From JAJFJD01 sp965228425 (GTDB lineage: Bacteria; Pseudomonadota; Alphaproteobacteria; UBA8366), in NCBI GenBank assembly GCA_965228425.1, contig OZ245815.1:1302001-1366000 (forward strand): a stretch of DNA of 64,000 nt. The letters are read 5' to 3'. Both the position numbers and the translations under genes were made by a program. Under the pieces are notes generated by a model that was not told where the DNA came from, did not search any database, and saw only the letters and a list, made by a program, of their open reading frames with translations. Positions 37,551 through 44,445 of the stretch are shown here, piece after piece (the first letter of the stretch is position 1; the number at the start of each line of letters is the position of its first letter).

Positions 37551-37829
37551 ATGCCAAAGGATAATCAACGGAATACCCTTCATCCGGAGCTTTCAAAAAA
37601 CGTCGATGATAGTCGGCGTAAGCTTCTTACAGCCTTGGTCACCGGCGTAGCGTTTGCAGCACCGCTCATGGCTTCGCTTACCAAGGACGGTTTGCGGTTC
37701 TCAACGGCAACCGCATTCCCATCGAGAAAGAAAGCGACGAAAAAGCGCCCGGTGAAAAAACGTCCGGTAAAAAAACGTCCGGTGAAGAAGCGTCCGGTTC
37801 GGAAAAAAAGAGCCGTAAAGAAAAGATAG
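37551..37829 (+). CDS. Tat-signal-like small protein with Lys/Arg-rich KKRPV repeat tail
   Basis: A 92-residue protein in three parts. A polar head (1-20) with Asp/Glu is followed by a twin-arginine-like segment DSRRKLLTALVTGVAFAAP with a hydrophobic core. A short SLTKDGLRFSTATAFP region then leads into the C-terminal tail, four KKRPV units (residues 64-83) and RKKRAVKKR. The tail is very basic. GGGAG stands seven bases before ATG. The family is not recognised. Together with the PqqD-like gene it could be a modified-peptide precursor; an exported nucleic-acid- or envelope-binding protein is the other reading. A terminator follows. Confidence 0.7.
   Translation: MPKDNQRNTLHPELSKNVDDSRRKLLTALVTGVAFAAPLMASLTKDGLRFSTATAFPSRKKATKKRPVKKRPVKKRPVKKRPVRKKRAVKKR
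37740..37799 (+). repeat. Four tandem 15-bp units coding KKRPV
   Basis: The units differ only at a few third positions. The two middle copies are the same except for their last base (gta versus gtg). The last unit is aagaagcgtccggtt and is followed by a broken copy. High similarity suggests recent expansion by slippage or selection on the DNA. Confidence 0.85.
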
Positions 37830-37850
37830 CGACAAAATACGCTAGGATTG

Positions 37851-37883
37851 AGGGCCGGACAGAGTGTGCCGGCCCTTTGTTTG
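37851..37883 (+). terminator. Rho-independent terminator after the KKRPV gene
   Basis: Arms AGGGCCGG and CCGGCCCT around a ten-base loop, followed by TTGTTTGTC. It separates the KKRPV gene from the following Cys-cluster gene. Confidence 0.85.
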
Positions 37884-37957
37884 TCTGACGAATGACGTTG
37901 GAGTGTCGTCTTTAGGCGTGTGCGTTCACGTGTTGAAGGATCGCAAGGAATAGGCCC

Positions 37958-38686
37958 GTGGCTGAGAAAACGCGCACTTCGCAGAACCATATCGAAGAAG
38001 ACCCGGAAGAGAAGATTGCCGACACCGCACGGCGTATGGTCAAAAAGGCGTTCCGGCGCGGATATACGATTGAGACCCTCAAAAATGTATTCATAAACGC
38101 ACAAGCGCTGGCCGGCGGTGTTTTGGCCGCGGTGCATCGCGCAAAGGGTGCGCCGAAACCGACGGCTTGCGGAACGGGCTGCGCCTATTGTTGCCATCTC
38201 CAAGTCGAAATTTCCATACCGGAGCTCGTCAGTCTCGTCGCATACGTGAGCGAACATTTTTCAGAAGCGGAGACGGAAGCCTTAACGGCTCGGGTTCGTG
38301 AGGCGGAACGCCAAACGCGGGGCTTGAACTCCTACGAGCGTCTTTTCGCGCGCGTGCCCTGTCCTCTCCTTTCGGAAGGGCAGTGCTCCGTATACCCGGC
38401 TCGTCCGCTCGTTTGCCGCGGCTACAATGCCTACAACTGGGCGATATGCGCGCAGGATCTGAGCTATCCTAGGAGTTGGAGATTGATCCCCCACGATAGT
38501 GCGCAAAAGAATATCTATTCCAATGTCTTGGAAGGGTTGTCGTCCGGCCTAAAAGAAGAAGGTCTATCGTCCGAGTTGCTGGAGTTGATTGCCGCGCTAC
38601 GCGTCGCTTTGGATCAACCGGATGCTTGTGAGCGTTGGTTGGCCGGTGACCCTGTTTTCCAATCGGCGGTGGCGCCCGAAGAATAG
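37958..38686 (+). CDS. YkgJ family cysteine-cluster protein
   Basis: A 242-residue protein with the YkgJ Zn/Fe-binding cluster: CGTGCAYCCH in the middle, then CPLLSEGQCSVYPARPLVCRGYNAYN. The Cys set (C-x3-C-x2-CC ... C-x7-C ... C) is the family hallmark. The N-terminal 70 residues are a charged helix with no known motif. It starts with GTG after AAGGAATAGG. Function is unknown; a metal-binding role is likely. It is preceded by a terminator, so it has its own promoter, but may still belong to the upstream group. Confidence 0.88.
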   Translation: MAEKTRTSQNHIEEDPEEKIADTARRMVKKAFRRGYTIETLKNVFINAQALAGGVLAAVHRAKGAPKPTACGTGCAYCCHLQVEISIPELVSLVAYVSEHFSEAETEALTARVREAERQTRGLNSYERLFARVPCPLLSEGQCSVYPARPLVCRGYNAYNWAICAQDLSYPRSWRLIPHDSAQKNIYSNVLEGLSSGLKEEGLSSELLELIAALRVALDQPDACERWLAGDPVFQSAVAPEE

Positions 38687-38720
38687 GATGCGAAGCACGG
38701 GGATTTGGGAGGAGGAGCAC

Positions 38721-39164
38721 GTGAAGGTAAAGCGAGTCGTCGGCGGGCATCTCTATGACACGGAACAGGCCACGCTTATTGCGGAAAGCCGCTACGACGG
38801 GGCAAGTGACGATGAAGACTACAAAGAGGCTCTTTATCGGAACGAAAACGGGGTTTTGTTCCTGGCGGCCGAGGGCGGCGTGGAGTCGTTTTATTCCGCA
38901 ATTCTTCGAGGCGGGAAGCCGGCGCGCGGGACGGAGATTATTCCCTTGTCGGCGGACGAAGCCAGCCGATGGCTGGAAGATCACGACCACATCGAGCAGA
39001 TCGAAGCGCTATTCGGCACTCCACCGCAGGCCGGTCACGACTCCGTACCGATCGACCTGCGCGTTTCACAAACCATGATGCAAGAGATCGAACTTGCCGC
39101 GGTCCGGAACAATGAATCGGTGGTTGATTGGCTAAGACGGTTGATCAAGAGAGAACTCGGCTGA
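38721..39164 (+). CDS. Hypothetical protein with a ribbon-helix-helix-like C-terminus
   Basis: A 147-residue protein starting with GTG after a strong GGGAGGAGGAG. The N-terminal part begins MKVKRVVGGHLYDTEQATLI and has an acidic YDGASDDEDYKEALYRNENG; it resembles small domains found in toxin-antitoxin or replication-linked proteins, but I cannot name it. The C-terminal PIDLRVSQTMMQEIELAA with SVVDWLRRLIKREL looks like a ribbon-helix-helix DNA-binding fold. No toxin partner is seen. Confidence 0.6.
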   Translation: MKVKRVVGGHLYDTEQATLIAESRYDGASDDEDYKEALYRNENGVLFLAAEGGVESFYSAILRGGKPARGTEIIPLSADEASRWLEDHDHIEQIEALFGTPPQAGHDSVPIDLRVSQTMMQEIELAAVRNNESVVDWLRRLIKRELG

Positions 39165-39287
39165 CCGAATCCCCGTTTCGCGAATCCCGCATCCGGCAGC
39201 GTCGGGGTCACCGACATTCATCTCGTATGCGGACATTTCCGCCGATGTGAACGATTGCGCGTTCCCGTCGTGAAGAATTCCACCCCG

Positions 39288-40688
39288 CTATAGTTCCTCC
39301 ACGTGAACCGGGAAAAGCGGTGCGAGTTTGTCCACCTGCATCACGTGATAGAGGCTGAAGCGGTAGGCTGGCCCGGCTAGCACTTCCGGTGGCGTAAAGG
39401 GAAACGCAATATTGCCTGCCGTCGATAGCCGCCCCGGGAAGCCGTGGTGCAGCAGATACTGTTTGCAGCAGGCGAGGACGGTTTTGACCTGGTCCGCGGT
39501 CGGTGCGATGCATTCCACCATGACGAACACCTCGCGCGGCGGTTCGGCGGGCGGATCCGGCCAGGGCACGACACCGTCACGCCCATAGACGCGGAAGAAA
39601 AGCTGGAAATCGCCGGCCAGCGTTTGGCCCAGAAGGTCGCGGACGGTCTTTTCCACCGCTTCGGTGATCTCGTCGACCGCGGCGATGAAGCGCGGGTCGG
39701 CGGCGCCGGCGAGCACCATGCCGCGTTCGCCGACGGGGATTGCGCCCTCCAGCTTGACCGACAATTGCGCGGCCTCTTCCCAACGCGCGCCGTGCACCCG
39801 GACGCGGTGCTCGTCGACGGCGTCGTACACGACCTCGTCCAGATGCAGTGTTCCTTCGGGCTCGTGCACCTGATACGGGTCGGCCTGCTCATAGAGGGCG
39901 TGCGCGGCGACCGACATGGGGGTCGCGTGACGTTCGGGGTTCATGCTTTCGATCAGGAAGGTATCGCCCTCCAGCGTCCCGAGCATGGCGTCGCGGCCGC
40001 CCGGCGTGCAGCAGATCGACGTGCACTCGATGATCTTCGCCATATGGGTGGCGGGGCCCAACGGGAAGCCGAGCATCTCGGGCACGGCGGTGAAGATCGC
40101 GGTGTCGCAGGCGCGTCCCGCGATGATCACGTCCGCCTCGGTATCCAGTGCCCGGCGAAAGGCCTCCGTCCCCATCTGAGCTACGAGGTTGGTCGAGCCG
40201 TCGATCTCGTCGTCGCTCGGCGTCGCCATCTTGCCGAGGGGCCGCAGGCGGTTTTCCTGTCGCGCGGCTTTCACGGTGTCGCCCGGAATGTCCGCGCTGA
40301 TCACCGCGAGCCGGAAGTGCAGGTTTTCCTCCGCCGCGATCGCACGGATCATGTCCAGTGTCGTGTCCAGATGCGGCCGCGCGCCTGCGCAGCCAGCGGT
40401 GCCCAGCAACAGCGGTACGTCCAGCGCCCGCGCCCCGCGCAGCACGAGCCCGAGGTCGCGCCGGGTCATCATGTCCGACGTCGCAATTTGCCCGGACCCG
40501 AGATAATGCGGGCCGGGGTCGATCGACCCCATATCGCAGCCGATGAAGTCGGGCTCGCGCGCAAGCCCGGTTTTCAGGGCGGGTTCCGGGATGCCGTAAC
40601 CGAGTTGGCCCGAGGCGGCGAGCGCCCGGAGGGGGCGGGTTTCCGGTCCCCGCGGAAAGCGGTCGCGCAGCTTGCCGACGGCGCTCAT
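39288..40688 (-). CDS. AtuA family protein (acyclic terpene utilisation, DUF1446)
   Basis: A 466-residue protein of the AtuA/DUF1446 family, found in acyclic terpene (citronellol/geraniol) breakdown in pseudomonads and in other hydroxy-acid pathways. Recognisable are DFIGCDMGSIDPGPHYLGSG near residue 50, the Gly-rich LLLGTAGCAGARPHLD, and DVIIAGRACDTAIFTA. The ATG overlaps the stop of the DUF4387 gene in ATGA, so the two are translated together. No atuCF-type carboxylase or other terpene gene lies next to it, so the substrate is open. Confidence 0.86.
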   Translation of the reverse strand: MSAVGKLRDRFPRGPETRPLRALAASGQLGYGIPEPALKTGLAREPDFIGCDMGSIDPGPHYLGSGQIATSDMMTRRDLGLVLRGARALDVPLLLGTAGCAGARPHLDTTLDMIRAIAAEENLHFRLAVISADIPGDTVKAARQENRLRPLGKMATPSDDEIDGSTNLVAQMGTEAFRRALDTEADVIIAGRACDTAIFTAVPEMLGFPLGPATHMAKIIECTSICCTPGGRDAMLGTLEGDTFLIESMNPERHATPMSVAAHALYEQADPYQVHEPEGTLHLDEVVYDAVDEHRVRVHGARWEEAAQLSVKLEGAIPVGERGMVLAGAADPRFIAAVDEITEAVEKTVRDLLGQTLAGDFQLFFRVYGRDGVVPWPDPPAEPPREVFVMVECIAPTADQVKTVLACCKQYLLHHGFPGRLSTAGNIAFPFTPPEVLAGPAYRFSLYHVMQVDKLAPLFPVHVEEL

Positions 40689-40987
40689 AGCTCGACCCCC
40701 AGCAGCGGGCCGTGTTGCTGCGTGCCATAGACATCGCGGTCCCCCGGATCGCCCGCGACCGTTTTACGGTCGAATACCAGCTTGATGGCGAGCGCCTGCG
40801 GAAAGGGCAGTACCTGAACCGAATCCTGCTGCAGCCCGTACAGGGCGGCAAGGTTGGACGGCGACAGGCTCTCCGACTGCCGCGCCAGATCGAACCGGGC
40901 TTCGTCCTCGAACATCAGGTCGATGGTGATCTGCAGCGGCCCGGCATTCTTGCTGCGAATGACGGTTGCGGCTTCGGTGAGCTTCAT
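40685..40987 (-). CDS. DUF4387 domain protein, AtuA partner
   Basis: A 100-residue protein. The AtuA C-terminal tail in other species is a DUF4387 domain, here a separate gene directly upstream of the AtuA gene with a four-base overlap. It begins KLTEAATVIRSKNAGPLQITIDLMF, the typical start of this family. It presumably forms a complex with the AtuA-like protein. The function is unknown. Confidence 0.87.
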   Translation of the reverse strand: MKLTEAATVIRSKNAGPLQITIDLMFEDEARFDLARQSESLSPSNLAALYGLQQDSVQVLPFPQALAIKLVFDRKTVAGDPGDRDVYGTQQHGPLLGVEL

Positions 40988-41120
40988 GGCGTGGCGATCC
41001 TTCGGCCTCCGGCGGTCCTGTGCGTCGGCACCGGCGCGCGAGAGGGTTTGCTTTGTTGTTGGGTATTACAGGCTGCCTGGATCGGCGCCGTCAAATCCGA
41101 GGATGAAGACCTGCTATGTC

Positions 41121-41426
41121 CTAGGCGTCGCGGGCGTCAAGCACGGCTTTCACAAGGTCGGCCGGCACTTGGTCGGGCAGAACGGGCGGCGGGTCCGAAG
41201 CCGTGTTTCTTGCCAGCTCCATCGATGCCCGGTACGCGCGAAGGTAGCTGCGGCATTCGCGGCAGACCTTGAGATGCAGTTCAAAGACGAACTTCTGCTT
41301 TGGTGTCAGGTCGTCGTCGAGATAGGCGACAATGAAATCTTCGAACGCCTCGCAGGTGATCATCAGCGGCAGTTTGAACATTACCCCTTGAATACGCCGT
41401 AAGGCCGGTTTGCTGAGACCCATCAT
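41121..41426 (-). CDS. Anti-sigma factor with zinc-binding zf-HC2 domain
   Basis: A 101-residue soluble protein with the anti-sigma zinc motif: CEAFEDFIVAYLDDDL, then FELHLKVCRECRSYLRAYRAS, that is an upstream Cys and His-x3-Cys-x2-Cys. There is no transmembrane segment, so it is a cytoplasmic (ZAS-type) anti-sigma that would release its sigma under redox or metal stress. Its ATG overlaps the sigma stop by four bases. The first 19 residues before LPLMITCEAFE may be an extension. Confidence 0.88.
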   Translation of the reverse strand: MMGLSKPALRRIQGVMFKLPLMITCEAFEDFIVAYLDDDLTPKQKFVFELHLKVCRECRSYLRAYRASMELARNTASDPPPVLPDQVPADLVKAVLDARDA

Positions 41427-42040
41427 AGCTCTTGCCCTCGAATCAACGGTTCGAGCAATTTTTTGAGTGCCGCTCTTGCCCGGTGCAGCCTGATTTTTAC
41501 ATTTGCTTCGCTCAGGTCCAGCATTTCCGCCACCTGCGATGTTGACAACTCTTCGATGTCCCGGAGCACCAGAACAATACGATATTTATCCGGCAATTGG
41601 CCGATGCATTCGGAGACGAGCGCCCGTGTCTGGGCCCTTTCCATATGCGCCAGCGGCGTTTCGGGCTCTCCCCGATCATCCTCGATCCGGCACCTGTTCT
41701 CGTCGAAGACCGGCATCAGATGATCAACGTCGTCGGCTGTCGATCTTCGTTGACTGCGCAGGACCATCAGCGCTTCGTTCACTGTGATACGGTGTATCCA
41801 GGTCTTTATGGACGAGCGCCCCTCGAACGTATCGAGATTCTTGAAAACGCTGGCGAACGCGTTTTGGACGACGTCCTCGGCGTGACCGGCGTCTTTCACG
41901 ATTCGCTGGGCAACCGCCAGCATCCAGCCAGTATGGACACGAACAAACCGTTCCGTCGCCGCCCGGTCATTGGCACGCACTGCACGCAACGCGCCGTCGT
42001 CTTCATGCCGACGCTCGTCGGGCTCATCTGCGATGGTCAC
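41423..42040 (-). CDS. ECF-type RNA polymerase sigma factor
   Basis: A 205-residue sigma-70-family factor of the extracytoplasmic-function group. Region 2 is ERFVRVHTGWMLAVAQRIVK through GRSSIKTWIHRITVNEALM, and region 4 is QLPDKYRIVLVLRDIEELST with the helix-turn-helix SQVAEMLDLSEANVKIRLHRAR. It is co-translated with the zinc anti-sigma that follows. The divergent antiporter gene is a possible target, since the 141-base space between them is shared; the promoter motif is not certain. Confidence 0.94.
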   Translation of the reverse strand: MTIADEPDERRHEDDGALRAVRANDRAATERFVRVHTGWMLAVAQRIVKDAGHAEDVVQNAFASVFKNLDTFEGRSSIKTWIHRITVNEALMVLRSQRRSTADDVDHLMPVFDENRCRIEDDRGEPETPLAHMERAQTRALVSECIGQLPDKYRIVLVLRDIEELSTSQVAEMLDLSEANVKIRLHRARAALKKLLEPLIRGQEL

Positions 42041-42181
42041 GCAGTGCTCTCAATGATTGCCTCGGACTGGGATCGAGTCATGCGTGGCAACGCACGCCGG
42101 CCGATCATTACCGCAAACTGTATCCAATCCGTCATATGATGCATCTAAATAATCAATGTTGTCGAATGAGCGGATTCCCAA

Positions 42182-43435
42182 ATGACGACCGGATTGCTGA
42201 TCGTGACGATTTTCGCCGTCGGCTTGGCGATGGTGGCCAAACGATTGGCGACGACGGTCATAACGCCTCCCATGGCGTTCATTGGCCTCGGCTTCTTGTT
42301 GTCTCACTTTGGGCTGTTCTCGCAGGCTGAAGCGGAATCAATCCTTGATATCGTTGCGGAAGTCGCGCTCATCATTCTGTTGTTCCTGGATGCGGCGCAG
42401 ACGGACCTTCAGGCCTTGCGCAAGAAGCATGTTTGGCCGGCCCGAATGCTCCTGGTCGGCCTGACCCTGTCGATCGGACTCGGTACGCTGGCCGCCTGGC
42501 TGCTTCTGCCCGGCTGGCCACTGATCGCGGCTGCCTTGGTCGCCGCCATTCTGGCGCCGACGGATGCCGCACTCGGGCAGGCCGTGGTGACCAACCCCAT
42601 CGTTCCGGAGCGTACGCGCCGCGCGCTTTCGGTGGAGAGCGGGTTGAATGACGGATTGGCGCTGCCCATCGTTCTTCTGTTCGCCGGCCTGACCGCCGAG
42701 GTGATGAACCAGGACGCGTCGGATTGGCTGCAATTCGCCGCCATGCAGGTAGTGTTCGGCCCTCTAGCGGGCGCCGTAGTTGGCACCGTTGGGGGCTTCG
42801 TTTTGCTATTTGCTAAACGTCGCCGCCTGACGTCCGAGGCATTTGAGGGGGTCGGCGCTATCGCTCTCGCCGGCACGGGATACCTTGCGGCGACGGCGAT
42901 TGGCGGCAATGGGTTCATATCCGCCTTCGTCGCCGGTTTGTGTTTTGGCAATGTCGTCAAGGGACAGTGCAAGTTCATCTATGAATTCACCGAAAGCGAA
43001 GGCCTGCTGCTGACCTGGGGCGCGTTTTTCGTTCTTGGGCTGGCCCTGGTGCCGCAAGCGCTGACTTATTTGAGTTGGCCGGTCCTCGCGGTAATTCTTT
43101 CAAGCCTGTTCATTGTGAGACCCCTCGCGATCTGGCTCTCGCTGATTGGAACGGATGCATCGAACACCACGCGTTTGTTCTTCGGGTGGTTCGGCCCACG
43201 CGGTTTGGCAACCGCCCTCTTCGCCTTGTTGGTCGTTCCGAAAATCGAACATGAGCTTGCCGAACCGGTGTTGATGTTGGCGGTGAACACGGTCTGGATC
43301 AGTGCGTTGCTGCATGGCATGACCGCCAACCCCGGCGCCAAATGGTACGCAGCGCGCTTGGATGCCATGGGCGAATGCGCCGAAAAACAGCCAATCCAAA
43401 ATTCCGCGAAGCCATTGAGGTCGAATGATTTTTAG
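42182..43435 (+). CDS. Cation:proton antiporter (CPA1/NhaP-type)
   Basis: A 417-residue membrane protein of about 12 helices. The ion-binding motif of the CPA1 family is visible as LAPTDAALGQAVV (helix 5 Asp) with VESGLNDGLALPIVL (helix 6 Asn-Asp), and GFISAFVAGLCFGN follows. A FFGWFGPRGLATALFA segment matches the conserved GPRG region. It would exchange Na+ or K+ for H+. The tail after residue 390 is short and cytoplasmic. It is divergent from the ECF sigma operon. Confidence 0.93.
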   Translation: MTTGLLIVTIFAVGLAMVAKRLATTVITPPMAFIGLGFLLSHFGLFSQAEAESILDIVAEVALIILLFLDAAQTDLQALRKKHVWPARMLLVGLTLSIGLGTLAAWLLLPGWPLIAAALVAAILAPTDAALGQAVVTNPIVPERTRRALSVESGLNDGLALPIVLLFAGLTAEVMNQDASDWLQFAAMQVVFGPLAGAVVGTVGGFVLLFAKRRRLTSEAFEGVGAIALAGTGYLAATAIGGNGFISAFVAGLCFGNVVKGQCKFIYEFTESEGLLLTWGAFFVLGLALVPQALTYLSWPVLAVILSSLFIVRPLAIWLSLIGTDASNTTRLFFGWFGPRGLATALFALLVVPKIEHELAEPVLMLAVNTVWISALLHGMTANPGAKWYAARLDAMGECAEKQPIQNSAKPLRSNDF

Positions 43436-43578
43436 CATTTTTATACCGGAACAAACAGAGCGCCCCATGCGCACCGTTAACACAACACAATCGTAACCAC
43501 GCGATAGCCGCGGCATTCGTCCGGGGCCGATCAAACCGCGGATCTATCAATGCGGAACCATCAATTGGAGTGAACGCT

Positions 43579-44337
43579 ATGACCGATCAGTTGAAGAAAA
43601 TAACCGAGCAGCAATGCCAGACGCCGCCGGCGAAATACGATGACCTCAGTGTTCTCATGCTGAACTGCACATTGACGAGATCGCCCAATCTTTCGCATAC
43701 CGAAGGATTGTTAAAAATCGCCGAAAGCATCTACCAAGCCAATGGCGTGAAAACGGAAATCATCCGGCCGGTCGATTATGAGATTCCGGCAGGGCTGGGC
43801 CTCGACTATGCCGGCGTCGACAACTATGAGCGCGATGATTGGCCCCAAATTCAGGAAAAGATCGATGCCTGCGATATTCTGATTATTGGAACGTCCGTCT
43901 GGCTCGGCGAAAAAAGCTCGGTCTGCAATCGCGTGCTGGAGCGAATGTACGGCTATACGCATCTGTTCAACGAAAAGGGCCAGTATCGTGATTACGGGAA
44001 AACCGGGGCCGTGCTGATCACGGGCAACGAGGACGGCGTCAAGCATTGCGCCATGAACGTCCTGTTCTCGCTGTCTCATATCGGATACACGGTGCCGCCG
44101 CAGGCCGACGCCGGCTGGATGGGGGAGGCCGGCCCGGGCCCGTCCTATATGGACCCGGGTTCCGGCGGTCAGGAGAACGACTTCACGAACCGCAACACGA
44201 CATTCCTCGTGTGGAACACCCTGCATGTGGCGCGCTGGTTGAAGGATGCAGGCGGCTTCCCCGACCATGGCAATCAGCCTGATGCTTGGGATGCGGGCTG
44301 TAAGACGGATTTCCACAGCCCGGAACACAAACGGTAG
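43579..44337 (+). CDS. Flavodoxin/NADPH-dependent FMN reductase family protein
   Basis: A 252-residue flavoprotein. The FMN site is seen in VLMLNCTLTRSPNLSHTEGL and in LIIGTSVWLGEKSSVCNRVLERM, with TGAVLITGNEDGVKHCAMN later. The ATG after GGAG is used rather than the GTG at 43570. The Rieske–ThDP fusion gene starts about 109 bases downstream on the same strand, so this flavoprotein is a candidate electron-transfer partner for it. The physiological reaction is not known. Confidence 0.85.
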   Translation: MTDQLKKITEQQCQTPPAKYDDLSVLMLNCTLTRSPNLSHTEGLLKIAESIYQANGVKTEIIRPVDYEIPAGLGLDYAGVDNYERDDWPQIQEKIDACDILIIGTSVWLGEKSSVCNRVLERMYGYTHLFNEKGQYRDYGKTGAVLITGNEDGVKHCAMNVLFSLSHIGYTVPPQADAGWMGEAGPGPSYMDPGSGGQENDFTNRNTTFLVWNTLHVARWLKDAGGFPDHGNQPDAWDAGCKTDFHSPEHKR

Positions 44338-44445
44338 CAAGCGCAGGGTACCCGGTGGGATGGTTTGCCCTAGGTGAATCATTCGCGGCCCGTCGTGTGT
44401 TGCCCATGCGGGGCAATGAAAATGACAATGAGTCAGGATCGGACG

